NCBI GenBank assembly: GCA_949288715.1
Contig: CASELH010000001.1
Coordinates: 1-64,000 of the forward strand
Direction: 5' to 3'
DNA from: an uncultured Bacteroides sp.
GTDB taxonomy: Bacteria > Bacteroidota > Bacteroidia > Bacteroidales > Bacteroidaceae
Length of the DNA stretch: 64,000 nucleotides
The translations under genes and the position numbers were made by a program. This document shows, piece by piece, positions 1-7,913 of this stretch. The notes beneath the pieces are model-generated. The model was not told the origin of the DNA and ran no database searches. It saw only the letters and a list, made by a program, of their open reading frames with translations. Numbering within the stretch: the first letter of the stretch is position 1; each line of letters opens with the position of its first letter.

Positions 1-43
1 ACAACTTGAATTCTTCACTGAATACTTTTCGTTCTTTCGACAT
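1..43 (-). CDS. Transposase OrfA-like protein, N-terminal fragment cut by window edge
   Basis: Only 14 codons are visible, starting at the ATG at 43 and running off the left edge. The peptide MSKERKVFSEEFKL has the basic start followed by an F-S-x-E-F-K motif that opens many IS3/IS911-type OrfA proteins, whose helix-turn-helix binds the insertion sequence ends. It reads in the same direction as the phage gene at 57-1295 and lies just beyond its stop. The assignment rests on a very short peptide; the rest of the element lies outside the window. Confidence 0.45.
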   Translation of the reverse strand, partial: MSKERKVFSEEFKL

Positions 44-97
44 AGTTATTACACATTTATTTGTTTCTAAATGTGTCTAGGTATGTCAGTAGAAGAC
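1..97 (-). mobile_element. Right end of an IS3-like insertion sequence (partial)
   Basis: The OrfA-like start at 43 is preceded by about 55 bp of AT-rich sequence containing an inverted repeat, ACACATTTA (51-59) and TAAATGTGT (68-76). This is the kind of hairpin that shields insertion-sequence genes from outside transcription. A plausible terminal repeat starts near 97 and reads TGACATACCTAGACACATTT on the minus strand. The boundary is inferred from where the phage protein stops looking phage-like. The left end and any target duplication are outside the window. Confidence 0.4.
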
Positions 98-1295
98 AGT
101 TTCCGTTTCCAAAGCCTTCTACCGTCTTGGCCGTGCCGGTGCGGTTGCGATTGACATCAAGTGCCCATCCGCCCATGTCTCGCGGGTCGTAGCCCAACTC
201 TTGCAGCAGCAGCGGGCGTTCGCCTGCCCGTCCGGACTTCTTGAAACCTCTCGATGACAGTTCTTCGGGCGGCACCACGCCACTTTGCAGCACCTGGCCG
301 AGGGCGGCGTCCCAGTCCACGTATGTTCTCCCTGAGTTTTCAAATTGATTTGTTTCCGGATTATATACAGGCTCAACTTCCTTCCTTACGTATTGCTTCA
401 AGTCATCTTCCGACATATACTTCTTCACAAACTGAATGGTTTCGTTTTCGGAGAGCTTGGAGTTGCGGGTGTAGACATTGCCGTCGGAGGCTATGCCGCT
501 GTCCAATACTTTCGAGTCTTGCTGTGCGGCGCGTGCCTCCATGGCCTTGTTGTGGCGGCGGGTTTCGGCCAGCGTGTCGCCCGCCTTCCGTGCATCGGCA
601 TCCAGCTTCAGGCGGAACTTCGCCATATCGTCCTCACGCTCCCTGTCCTTGGCTGCCTGCTGGGCGCGTGCCTTGTCCCTGGCCAGTTGCAGGGAGTAGG
701 CGTTGCGGATGTCGTCGCCCTTGGCCTGTGCCAACAACGCGTCCTGCCGGGCTTTCAAGGCATCGCGCTTGTCCTTGATGCGGCGCATCCGCTCATTTTC
801 GGCTATGGCGCCCGCATTCAAGTCGGCCGGATAGGCTCCCTGCGAGGTGTAGTAGAGGTTGGCCGCGTTGCCTATCAGGTTGCCCAGGTTGGCGAATACC
901 TGGCCCAGGTGCTCGCGGCGTTCGCGCTTGGCTTGCTCGGCAGGAGTTTCCTCGCTGGCCAGGTAGTTCTGCAGGTTAGCATACGTGTTTAGCGGGTTTT
1001 CCTTGGCCTGTATGGACCAATACTCCTTGTCGGAGGCGTTCATTTGTCCCTTGTTCTGTTCAAACTCGCCTTCCGTCATGTCGTGCAATGCGCCTTGTCG
1101 GTAATCCATGCCGCTGGTCATGGTGGGCACGATGCCGGAGTTTTCGTAGGTAATCTGTGCGGGTGCATTGTCCACCTGGCTCCCTGCCACCTGCGATGGG
1201 GTGGGAGGGTTGTCCGGCATCGGGGTTGGGGGAGCAGGAGCCTGCTGCCTCTTGGCGCGCCGTTCGTTGATTGCGTCTATCCTGTTTGTTGCCAT
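57..1295 (-). CDS. Phage ejection / internal virion-like protein, 3' end probably truncated by an IS
   Basis: This 412-residue protein has the look of a podovirus-type internal virion or ejection protein. It has a disordered, Pro- and Gln-rich N-terminus (about residues 10-60), a short hydrophobic stretch near 135-150 (VFANLGNLIGNAANLYY), and a long charged, Ala/Lys/Arg-rich helical region at about 165-260 that is probably coiled coil. No enzyme motif is visible. It follows the 181-residue gene at 1300-1845 by 4 bp in the same direction, so the two are co-transcribed. The last dozen residues (LLLTYLDTFRNK) appear to be encoded by the end of the neighbouring insertion sequence, so the native C-terminus is probably missing. 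The family call rests on composition and neighbourhood, not on a recognised domain. Confidence 0.55.
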   Translation of the reverse strand: MATNRIDAINERRAKRQQAPAPPTPMPDNPPTPSQVAGSQVDNAPAQITYENSGIVPTMTSGMDYRQGALHDMTEGEFEQNKGQMNASDKEYWSIQAKENPLNTYANLQNYLASEETPAEQAKRERREHLGQVFANLGNLIGNAANLYYTSQGAYPADLNAGAIAENERMRRIKDKRDALKARQDALLAQAKGDDIRNAYSLQLARDKARAQQAAKDREREDDMAKFRLKLDADARKAGDTLAETRRHNKAMEARAAQQDSKVLDSGIASDGNVYTRNSKLSENETIQFVKKYMSEDDLKQYVRKEVEPVYNPETNQFENSGRTYVDWDAALGQVLQSGVVPPEELSSRGFKKSGRAGERPLLLQELGYDPRDMGGWALDVNRNRTGTAKTVEGFGNGNCLLLTYLDTFRNK

Positions 1296-1299
1296 AGTT

Positions 1300-1845
1300 T
1301 CAGATGCCTAAACGTTTGCCCAATCTTGTACCTTTTAATATGTCGTCGCTGATGCCTTCCGAGGCCAATGCACCTGCCGTAGCCAGCCCTCCGGCTGCTT
1401 GCGCCGTACGTCCGGCACGTGCATTGTTGTTGGCTATCCGTTGCTGGTCTATGGCATTCAGTTGATTCTCGTAGTTGGCACGCACCTGCTCTTTGTAGGC
1501 ATCCGCCCGTTCGGAAATGCTGCCGGTCACGTCGGCCAGCACCTGGTTGTTGGCGGCCTTCTGCTGCGCCACGCTCTCATCCGTGGCACCCGTCACCGCT
1601 GCGGCACCGGCTGTGCGGTTATACCTTTCGTTCAATATCTGGCGTGCCTGGTTCAGAGCGGCCTGCGCGTCGCTACGCTGCGTAAAGTCGCTGTAATACT
1701 CCCGGTCATACCAATTCTGTGCCCTGTCCTCCGCCTTGTTCAATATGCGTTCGTTCTTCTTGGCTGCCCTTCGTCCGGCAATACCGCCGGCTATTCCGCC
1801 CACGGCAGAGGCCACGCCGCCTATAAGTCCACCTATCAGTCCCAT
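1300..1845 (-). CDS. Phage internal virion protein, T7 gp14-like
   Basis: The protein has 181 residues from the ATG at 1845, chosen over the TTG at 1875 because the family starts MGLIGG and a purine-rich stretch lies just upstream. It has a glycine-rich hydrophobic N-terminus (MGLIGGLIGGVASAVGGIAG), a basic patch, a long helical middle with 'GATDESVAQQKAANNQ', and an Ala/Gly-rich C-terminus. This layout resembles small podoviral ejection proteins such as T7 gp14, which insert into the host envelope during genome delivery. It is the first gene of a two-gene unit with the 412-residue protein. Family membership is inferred from composition and pattern. Confidence 0.55.
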   Translation of the reverse strand: MGLIGGLIGGVASAVGGIAGGIAGRRAAKKNERILNKAEDRAQNWYDREYYSDFTQRSDAQAALNQARQILNERYNRTAGAAAVTGATDESVAQQKAANNQVLADVTGSISERADAYKEQVRANYENQLNAIDQQRIANNNARAGRTAQAAGGLATAGALASEGISDDILKGTRLGKRLGI

Positions 1846-1886
1846 ATCTTTACATAATTTATCGTTATGGGGCAAAAGTAGCCGCT

Positions 1887-1894
1887 TACCTTTG
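1887..1894 (+). promoter_or_regulatory. Promoter -7 box for the small phage gene
   Basis: TACCTTTG fits the Bacteroidetes TAnnTTTG box and lies 48 bp before the ATG at 1942, inside the 96-bp gap between two divergent phage transcripts. No TTTG is present at the expected -33 position. Confidence 0.45.
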
Positions 1895-1941
1895 CAGCGT
1901 AAGTATATAATATGTCAGTTGGTTAATTGGAAATCGAAGAT

Positions 1942-2232
1942 ATGGCACGACCCAAAGGAAGCCCGAAGTTTGGAGGAAGAAAGAAAGGAACGCCCAATGC
2001 GGTGACGAAAGACCTGCGTTCGCGCATCGCCGGTTTCCTCGCCGACAACTGGGAAGAAGCCGTAGCCTCCTGGTCGGCCATCGACGACCCCAAGGACAAG
2101 TTGAAGCTCTACATCGACCTCGCCAACTTCGGCATCCCCAAGCTGCAAGCCGTATCCCTGGAGGCCACCGTGAAAAAAGAAGACAGCGTAGAAGAAGACC
2201 TGCGCTGCCTGTGTGAAGAAAACAAAGAATGA
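1942..2232 (+). CDS. Small conserved phage protein (DUF5681-like)
   Basis: This is a 96-residue protein from the ATG at 1942; a TTG at 1927 is also in frame but less likely. The N-terminus MARPKGSPKFGGRKKGTPN is the basic, glycine-rich signature of small proteins found beside phage packaging and structural genes and often grouped as DUF5681-like. The rest is helical and acidic toward the C-terminus. It is transcribed away from the ejection-protein pair, with its own promoter box at 1887. It is the last gene before the tRNA-derived element boundary at 2424. A DNA-binding or packaging role would be a guess. Confidence 0.6.
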   Translation: MARPKGSPKFGGRKKGTPNAVTKDLRSRIAGFLADNWEEAVASWSAIDDPKDKLKLYIDLANFGIPKLQAVSLEATVKKEDSVEEDLRCLCEENKE

Positions 2233-2423
2233 TGTTTATCTACTTTGAAACTACTTTAGTTTCCCAATCCACGATTCTACCATCGATGTCATGCTTTATA
2301 TTGTAGTATATCGCTTATATTTGCAATGTTTTTGATTACACAAAAACAGGTCAAATAATGGGTCAAAATAAATATTATATGTTTTAATATTCTAATAATA
2401 AATTATTTGTGATATCAATATAA
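2233..2423. other. AT-rich end of the integrated element, no gene seen
   Basis: These 190 bp lie between the last phage gene and the tRNA fragment. They are markedly AT-rich (for example 2341-2420) and show no convincing open frame. The sequence is consistent with phage attachment-site flank, but I see no integrase gene here. Confidence 0.4.
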
Positions 2424-2468
2424 AGCTTCCCAAGCTGAGGGTCACGAGTTCGAGCCTCGCTTGCCGCT
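2424..2468 (+). other. 3' fragment of tRNA-Gly(CCC): probable attachment site (attR/attL scar)
   Basis: The segment holds the anticodon loop TTCCCAA (2427-2433, anticodon CCC at 2429-2431), the 3' half of the anticodon stem GCTGA (2434-2438), a variable loop, a T arm with TTCGAGC (2449-2455), the 3' acceptor strand TTGCCGC (2461-2467) and a discriminator T. The 5' half is absent: the bases before 2424 do not pair with the anticodon stem, and there is no D arm. This is what remains at one end when an element integrates into the 3' part of a tRNA gene and rebuilds the gene at its other end. The intact tRNA should lie left of the window. Confidence 0.75.
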
Positions 2469-2483
2469 CTCTCTGAAAATCAG

Positions 2484-2515
2484 GCAGTTACAAGCAATTG
2501 TGGCTGCTTTTTTTT
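2484..2515 (+). terminator. Rho-independent terminator of the tRNA-Gly locus
   Basis: A 10-bp stem (GCAGTTACAA with TTGTGGCTGC, two G-T pairs) closes a GCAA tetraloop and is followed by eight T residues at 2508-2515. It lies 16 bp after the tRNA fragment and was probably the original tRNA gene's terminator. Confidence 0.8.
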
Positions 2516-2555
2516 CATATAATGCGGATTCGCCTTCTACTTTCATTTTTTTTAT

Positions 2556-2563
2556 TACCTTTG
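2556..2563 (+). promoter_or_regulatory. Promoter -7 box for the POT transporter gene
   Basis: TACCTTTG lies 48 bp upstream of the ATG at 2612 and just after the tRNA terminator, so the transporter gene has its own start of transcription. Confidence 0.5.
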
Positions 2564-2611
2564 TCCGTCAAAATAATAATCTGTTTTATTAATCTTAAAT
2601 AGTAAAGTAAT

Positions 2612-4141
2612 ATGTTTGAAGGACAACCTAAGGGGCTATATGCCCTGGCGCTGGCCAATACAGGCGAGCGTTTCGGTTACTACACGATGCTGGCGATTTT
2701 TGTGCTGTTTCTGATGGACAATTTTGGCATGTCGCCCGGCACCGCCGGTAATATTTATGCCGCTTTTTTGGCTTTGGTTTATTTTCTTCCGTTTATTGGC
2801 GGTATCTTGGCGGACAAGTTTGGTTATGGTAAGATGGTGACGGTGGGCATCATCGGCATGTTTGCGGGCTATGTTCTGCTGGCATTACCTATGGGCAGCA
2901 GCACGCTGGGACTTATCGCCATGTTTGCAGCACTGCTCGTTATCAGCTGCGGTACGGGGCTTTTCAAGGGAAACCTGCAGGTCATGGTGGGCAATTTGTA
3001 TGACGATCCCCGCTATGCGGCCAGACGCGATTCCGCATTCAGCATATTCTATATGGCTATCAATATTGGCGCTTTGTTTGCACCAACGGCTGCTGTAGAG
3101 ATTATGAAGTATGCCCAGGTGACCTGGGGGGTGAGCGAAAATGACTCATACCACTTCGCTTTTGGAGTGGCATGTATCTCGCTCATTGTTTCAATGGCCA
3201 TTTATTATGGCTTCCGCCGCACATTCAAGCATGTGGAGGGCAGTGTAAAGCAGGCTGCTGCCGAAAACCATACGGCCACGGCGGTCGAAGAGCTTTCTCC
3301 GCGCGAGACGAAAGACCGCATTGTGGCCCTTTGCCTGGTGTTTGCCGTAGTCATCTTCTTCTGGATGGCTTTCCATCAGAATGGCTTGACATTGACCTAT
3401 TTTGCCGATCAATACACTGCCCGCAGCTCCGAGGGGCTACAGAGCATGATGTTCAGCGTCTGGAACTTGGTTGCAGTGATTTTCATTGTTTATGCTTTAT
3501 TCCAGTTATTCCAGTCGAAAACAGGCAAAGGGAAACTGGTATCGGGCATAGTGATTTTGGCGGCAGTAGTGTTTTTAGTATACCGTTATACTTTGATAGA
3601 AGGAGCCACTCCGGTAGATGCTCCTATATTCCAGCAGTTTAATCCCTTCTTTGTGGTGGCGTTGACACCTGTTTCCATGGCGATATTCGGTTCGCTGGCA
3701 CGTAAGGGCAAAGAGCCTTCGGCACCGCGTAAGATTGGTTTCGGCATGCTGGTGGCAGCCTGCGGCTACGTGATTATGCTGCTTGCTTCCGTCAGCTTGC
3801 TCACGCCTACGGCTCAAGCTGCGGCCATTGATGGGGGTACAGCTTCGTTTGTTTCGCCCAACTGGTTGGTGTCTACCTATTTGGTATTGACATTTGCAGA
3901 ATTACTGCTGTCGCCTATGGGCATTTCCTTTGTGTCGAAAGTAGCTCCTCCTAAATACAAGGGTATGATGATGGGCGGCTGGTTTGTGGCTACTGCCATA
4001 GGTAATTACGGTACCCGTCTTGCTTCCGACTTATGGGGCGACCTGCCTTTATGGGTGGTTTGGGGCACATTGATGGTGCTTTGCCTGCTGGCTGCATTGT
4101 TTATTTTCTCCGTAATGAAACGCCTGGAGAAAGTTGCTTAA
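2612..4141 (+). CDS. Proton-dependent oligopeptide transporter (POT/PTR2 family)
   Basis: This 509-residue inner-membrane protein has about 14 hydrophobic segments. Residues 15-25 contain NTGERFGYYTM, the ExxERFxYY proton- and substrate-coupling motif of POT/PTR2 transporters, which import di- and tripeptides with protons. The second signature region, GTGLFKGNLQ, lies near residue 115. The length is usual for bacterial POT proteins with the two extra helices. It stands alone: its own promoter box lies at 2556 and a strong terminator follows at 4171. In a proteolytic gut bacterium the substrate is probably peptides released by envelope peptidases such as those encoded at 20009 and 53793, but the exact substrate cannot be read from sequence. 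Confidence 0.9.
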   Translation: MFEGQPKGLYALALANTGERFGYYTMLAIFVLFLMDNFGMSPGTAGNIYAAFLALVYFLPFIGGILADKFGYGKMVTVGIIGMFAGYVLLALPMGSSTLGLIAMFAALLVISCGTGLFKGNLQVMVGNLYDDPRYAARRDSAFSIFYMAINIGALFAPTAAVEIMKYAQVTWGVSENDSYHFAFGVACISLIVSMAIYYGFRRTFKHVEGSVKQAAAENHTATAVEELSPRETKDRIVALCLVFAVVIFFWMAFHQNGLTLTYFADQYTARSSEGLQSMMFSVWNLVAVIFIVYALFQLFQSKTGKGKLVSGIVILAAVVFLVYRYTLIEGATPVDAPIFQQFNPFFVVALTPVSMAIFGSLARKGKEPSAPRKIGFGMLVAACGYVIMLLASVSLLTPTAQAAAIDGGTASFVSPNWLVSTYLVLTFAELLLSPMGISFVSKVAPPKYKGMMMGGWFVATAIGNYGTRLASDLWGDLPLWVVWGTLMVLCLLAALFIFSVMKRLEKVA

Positions 4142-4170
4142 GCAGACTTGATTCTTGGTTTGAATATGGA

Positions 4171-4205
4171 GATGCGCATGGCGAGGGGCTATGCGCATCT
4201 TTTTT
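4171..4205 (+). terminator. Rho-independent terminator after the POT gene
   Basis: GATGCGCAT (4171-4179) pairs perfectly with ATGCGCATC (4191-4199) and is followed by a run of T to 4205. Confidence 0.85.
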
Positions 4206-4263
4206 GTCCGGCAATTTTGCATAAAACCGTAATATATTTACAGCCCTATTTCTGAATTTCGGT

Positions 4264-4271
4264 TATCTTTG
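4264..4271 (+). promoter_or_regulatory. Promoter -7 box for the MATE gene
   Basis: TATCTTTG lies 29 bp before the ATG at 4300. No clear TTTG is seen at -33. Confidence 0.5.
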
Positions 4272-4299
4272 CCGCGCTAAAACGGTAGTATAGTTTTAT

Positions 4300-5697
4300 A
4301 TGGCTTCGAACGACCTGCTTTCATTAATACGTCAGGGGCAACCCATGACGGTGGGACAACAGTTGCGCCTTACCCTGCAACTCAGCATTCCCGCCATCAT
4401 GGCACAGTTGTCCTCTATTGTCATGCAATATATTGATGCGGCAATGGTGGGTAGTTTGGGAGCCAATGCGTCGGCATCCATCGGGTTAGTGTCTACAACG
4501 ACATGGCTGTTCGGCGGTTCGTGTTCGGCAGCGGCAACAGGTTTCTCCGTGCAAGTGGCTCATGCCATTGGGGCAGGCGATATGCATAGGGCCCGGCAGA
4601 TACTTCGTCAGGCATTGGTGGCAGTAGGCGTATTTGGCTTGTTGTGGGGAATGATTGGCGTTTCCATCAGTGGTTCATTGCCCGTGTGGTTGGGGGGGGA
4701 TGCGGCAATTTGCCGGGATTCTTCACTCTATTTCATGATTTATTCGGCTTTTTTGCCCGTATTGCAGATTTATGTTTTGTCGAGCAGCATGTTGCGGTGT
4801 AGTGGTAATATGCGTGTGCCCAGCATGCTGAGTGTGTTGATGTGCTTATTGGATGTGGTTTTCAACTTTTTCCTTATTTTCCCATCAAGGGTAGTACATT
4901 GGGGCAGCTTGTCTTTCTGGGTGCCGGGTGCAGGCTGGGGGGTAGAAGGCGCAGCTTTGGGAACAGGACTTGCCGAACTTGTGGTTGCCGTTGTATTATT
5001 ATGGTATCTCTGCACACGTTCTGATGACTTGATGCTGACGAAAGAGCGAGGCAGTTTTCGCCCTACATCCATGGTGTTGAAGAATGCGGTGCGCATAGGT
5101 TTGCCCATGGGGATAGAACATGCGGTGATATGTGGCGCGCAGATTATGACAACCGTCATTGTGGCTCCGCTGGGCATATTTGCCATTGCGGCCAATTCGT
5201 TTGGCATTACAGCCGAAAGCTTGTGCTATATGCCGGGGTATGGCATAGCTGATGCGGCGACTACGCTGGTTGGGCAGAGTTATGGCGCAGGCCGCAAAGA
5301 CTTGACACGACGTTTCGCTTACATCACGGTGGGCATGGGTATGGCTGTGATGGGGGTAATGGGCGTTGTCATGTATGTAGGAGCTCCGTTTATCATAGGA
5401 ACGATGACACCTGATGCCGAGGTGCTTGCCTTGGGGGTGGAAGCCTTGCGCATTGAGGCTTTTGCGGAACCTATGTTTGCAGCTGCTATTGTGGCATATA
5501 GTGTATTTGTCGGGATGGGCAATACTATCATTCCCAGCTTGATGAACTTTTTCAGCATTTGGGCTGTGCGGCTTACTTTAGCGGCTTGGCTGGCTCCTAC
5601 TATGGGATTGAAAGGGGTGTGGCTGGCCATGTGTCTTGAACTGTGCTTCCGTGGTTCTATTTTCCTTGCCCGCCTAAAGTGGGTATTCCGGAAATAA
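4300..5697 (+). CDS. MATE family efflux transporter
   Basis: This is a 465-residue protein with 12 predicted transmembrane helices and the MATE twofold repeat. The N-terminal half includes LQLSIPAIMAQLSSIVMQYID, matching the first helix of NorM/DinF-type exporters, and the C-terminal half repeats the pattern near residue 265 (VRIGLPMGIEHAV). MATE proteins exchange cations, drugs or metabolites against Na+ or H+ across the inner membrane. The start at 4300 directly follows its promoter box. It lies upstream of clpP but is probably separately transcribed, since clpP has its own promoter. Substrate unknown. Confidence 0.88.
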   Translation: MASNDLLSLIRQGQPMTVGQQLRLTLQLSIPAIMAQLSSIVMQYIDAAMVGSLGANASASIGLVSTTTWLFGGSCSAAATGFSVQVAHAIGAGDMHRARQILRQALVAVGVFGLLWGMIGVSISGSLPVWLGGDAAICRDSSLYFMIYSAFLPVLQIYVLSSSMLRCSGNMRVPSMLSVLMCLLDVVFNFFLIFPSRVVHWGSLSFWVPGAGWGVEGAALGTGLAELVVAVVLLWYLCTRSDDLMLTKERGSFRPTSMVLKNAVRIGLPMGIEHAVICGAQIMTTVIVAPLGIFAIAANSFGITAESLCYMPGYGIADAATTLVGQSYGAGRKDLTRRFAYITVGMGMAVMGVMGVVMYVGAPFIIGTMTPDAEVLALGVEALRIEAFAEPMFAAAIVAYSVFVGMGNTIIPSLMNFFSIWAVRLTLAAWLAPTMGLKGVWLAMCLELCFRGSIFLARLKWVFRK

Positions 5698-5745
5698 TGG
5701 GCAAGATATTCTGTTGGAATCTATCGTTTTTTAGTACGTTTTTTG

Positions 5746-5780
5746 TAACTTTGCACTCCCATTTCCGCTGGGGTTAGCGG
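5746..5780 (+). promoter_or_regulatory. clpP promoter box and leader hairpin
   Basis: The -7 box TAACTTTG is at 5746-5753. Just downstream, in the expected leader, CCGCT (5765-5769) and AGCGG (5776-5780) form a 5-bp GC-rich hairpin with loop GGGGTT. The remaining leader to the ATG at 5828 is AT-rich. The hairpin may stabilise the 5' end; there is no evidence for a ligand. Confidence 0.45.
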
Positions 5781-5827
5781 CAGGGATGTATTAATATATT
5801 TGAAAATAAAATTTCAGTAAAAAGATT

Positions 5828-6490
5828 ATGGATGATTTTAGGAAATACGCAACCAAGCATTTGGGCATGAATAGCCATGTGCTGGATGATGTAATCAAGT
5901 CGCAGGCAGGCTACTTGAATCCTTATATTCTGGAAGAACGCCAACTTAATGTGACGCAGCTTGATGTCTTTTCGCGGTTGATGATGGATCGCATCATCTT
6001 CTTAGGCACACAGATAGACGATTATGCGGCCAATACATTGCAAGCCCAGTTGCTTTATTTGGATTCGGTAGACCCGGGGAAAGACATTTCTATCTACATT
6101 AATTCTCCTGGTGGTTCCGTCTATGCAGGTTTGGGCATTTATGATACGATGCAATTTATCAGCAGCGATGTGGCGACCATCTGCACAGGCATGGCTGCCA
6201 GTATGGCCGCTGTATTGCTGGTGGCTGGAGCCGAAGGCAAACGTTCTGCTTTGCCCCATTCGCGTGTAATGATTCACCAGCCTATGGGGGGAGCACAAGG
6301 TCAGGCATCGGATATCGAGATTACAGCCCGTGAAATACAAAAGTTGAAGAAGGAACTTTATTCTATCATTGCAGAACACTCTCACACGCCTTTTGATAAG
6401 GTGTGGGCCGATTCCGATCGTGATTATTGGATGACTGCCCAAGAAGCCAAGGAGTATGGCATGGTGGATGAAGTTTTGATAAAGAAATAA
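5828..6490 (+). CDS. clpP: ATP-dependent Clp protease proteolytic subunit
   Basis: The 220-residue protein is the serine peptidase subunit that forms the tetradecameric ClpP barrel and degrades substrates fed by ClpX in the cytoplasm. The catalytic Ser125 lies in [11 protein letters not shown], where most ClpPs have GxxASMGA. His150 is in [10 protein letters not shown], and the acid is in the ADSDRD stretch near residue 195. The N-terminal 25-30 residues form the usual propeptide and axial loop region. clpX follows after only 2 bp, a tight operon. The gene for trigger factor, a frequent upstream partner of clpP in bacteria, is replaced here by a MATE exporter gene. Confidence 0.96.
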   Translation: MDDFRKYATKHLGMNSHVLDDVIKSQAGYLNPYILEERQLNVTQLDVFSRLMMDRIIFLGTQIDDYAANTLQAQLLYLDSVDPGKDISIYINSPGGSVYAGLGIYDTMQFISSDVATICTGMAASMAAVLLVAGAEGKRSALPHSRVMIHQPMGGAQGQASDIEITAREIQKLKKELYSIIAEHSHTPFDKVWADSDRDYWMTAQEAKEYGMVDEVLIKK

Positions 6491-6492
6491 GT

Positions 6493-7737
6493 ATGGCCGA
6501 TTCTAAGAGAAATAAAAACAGATGCAGCTTTTGCGGGCGGACAGAGGATGAAGTGGGATTCCTTATCACCGGTATGAACGGATTCATCTGCGACAGTTGT
6601 GCAACCCAAGCGTACGAAATTGTGCAAGAGGCACTCGGATCAGGGAAAAAGGGAAATACCAAGCAGTTGAATTTGCAGGAATTGCCCAAACCCCTTGAAA
6701 TTAAACAATTCTTGGATCAGTATGTTATTGGGCAGGACGATGCCAAACGCTTTTTGGCCGTATCCGTCTATAACCATTATAAACGCCTGCTCCAGAAAGA
6801 CAGCGGCGATGATGTTGAGATAGAAAAATCTAACATTATTATGGTAGGTAGTACGGGTACGGGCAAAACACTGCTGGCACGTACTATAGCCAAGATGCTG
6901 AACGTGCCCTTCACCATTGTGGACGCTACGGTGCTTACCGAGGCCGGATACGTGGGTGAGGATATTGAAAGCATTCTGACCCGCTTGCTGCAAGTGGCCG
7001 ATTATAATGTGGCCGAAGCCGAACGCGGCATAGTATTCATTGATGAGATTGATAAAATTGCTCGCAAAGGCGACAACCCCTCAATAACAAGAGACGTAAG
7101 CGGCGAGGGCGTGCAACAGGGTTTGCTGAAACTTTTGGAAGGCTCGGTGGTCAACGTACCCCCTCAGGGTGGCCGAAAGCATCCTGAGCAGAAGATGATT
7201 CCCGTAAATACGAAAAACATCCTGTTCATTTGCGGAGGAGCATTCGACGGCATAGAGAAGAAAATTGCCCAACGGCTTAATACTCATGTGGTAGGGTATA
7301 ATTCAGTACGCAATGCGGCGACTATTGACCGGAATAACCTGATGCAGTATATTGCCCCGCAAGACCTGAAAGCATTCGGGCTGATTCCTGAGATTATCGG
7401 GCGTTTGCCGGTTCTGACATATTTGAATCCTTTGGATCGCACAGCTTTACGTGCCATACTGACAGAACCCAAAAACTCCATTATCAAGCAATATGTCAAA
7501 CTGTTTGAAATGGATGGCGTCAAACTTGATTTTGAAGATGCTGTGTTTGAATATATTGTCGATAAGGCAATAGAATACAAATTGGGAGCAAGAGGGCTGC
7601 GCTCCATAGTGGAAACCATTATGATGGATGCCATGTTTGAAATTCCTTCTGAACATAAAGACCACTTTGTAGTAACGTTGGATTATGCAAAGCATCAGTT
7701 GGAAAAGGCTAATATGGCAAGACTTCAAAATGCTTAA
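6493..7737 (+). CDS. clpX: ATP-dependent Clp protease ATP-binding subunit ClpX
   Basis: This is a 414-residue AAA+ unfoldase that recognises tagged substrates and threads them into ClpP. The N-terminal zinc-binding domain has CSFC (residues 10-13) and the second pair CDSCA near residue 33. Walker A is [11 protein letters not shown] near residue 118, Walker B is VFIDEIDKI near 180, and the [19 protein letters not shown] pore/sensor region follows. The IGF-type loop that docks on ClpP is expected near residue 265. The family's usual length is kept. It overlaps no other gene and is co-transcribed with clpP. Confidence 0.97.
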   Translation: MADSKRNKNRCSFCGRTEDEVGFLITGMNGFICDSCATQAYEIVQEALGSGKKGNTKQLNLQELPKPLEIKQFLDQYVIGQDDAKRFLAVSVYNHYKRLLQKDSGDDVEIEKSNIIMVGSTGTGKTLLARTIAKMLNVPFTIVDATVLTEAGYVGEDIESILTRLLQVADYNVAEAERGIVFIDEIDKIARKGDNPSITRDVSGEGVQQGLLKLLEGSVVNVPPQGGRKHPEQKMIPVNTKNILFICGGAFDGIEKKIAQRLNTHVVGYNSVRNAATIDRNNLMQYIAPQDLKAFGLIPEIIGRLPVLTYLNPLDRTALRAILTEPKNSIIKQYVKLFEMDGVKLDFEDAVFEYIVDKAIEYKLGARGLRSIVETIMMDAMFEIPSEHKDHFVVTLDYAKHQLEKANMARLQNA

Positions 7738-7828
7738 AAATGAGATGCCAAAAGGCTGTTTGACGGATTTTTTTGTCTTTATCGCAAAATAATGGGCAGA
7801 TTATGCTGGAATTTTGAGAACTTGTTTA

Positions 7829-7836
7829 TAACTTTG
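7829..7836 (+). promoter_or_regulatory. Promoter -7 box for recQ
   Basis: TAACTTTG lies 78 bp before the recQ ATG in the 176-bp gap after clpX. No strong terminator is visible between clpX and this box. Confidence 0.45.
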
Positions 7837-7913
7837 TTTGAGTTCTAACAGTAAAAGCATGCGGCCTTGAAACAGCGCATGAGTAAATCTTATAAAAACA
7901 ACGACCTAAAACC

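Noticed and set aside
1300..1875. Microvirus pilot-protein interpretation of the 181-residue phage protein
   Set aside because: No microvirus capsid or replication gene is present, and the pairing with a long ejection-type protein fits tailed-phage genes better.
2424..2468. Complete tRNA-Gly gene
   Set aside because: No D arm, no 5' acceptor strand, and bases before 2424 do not pair with the anticodon stem.
5765..5780. Riboswitch upstream of clpP
   Set aside because: Only a 5-bp hairpin is visible, with no conserved aptamer-like core.
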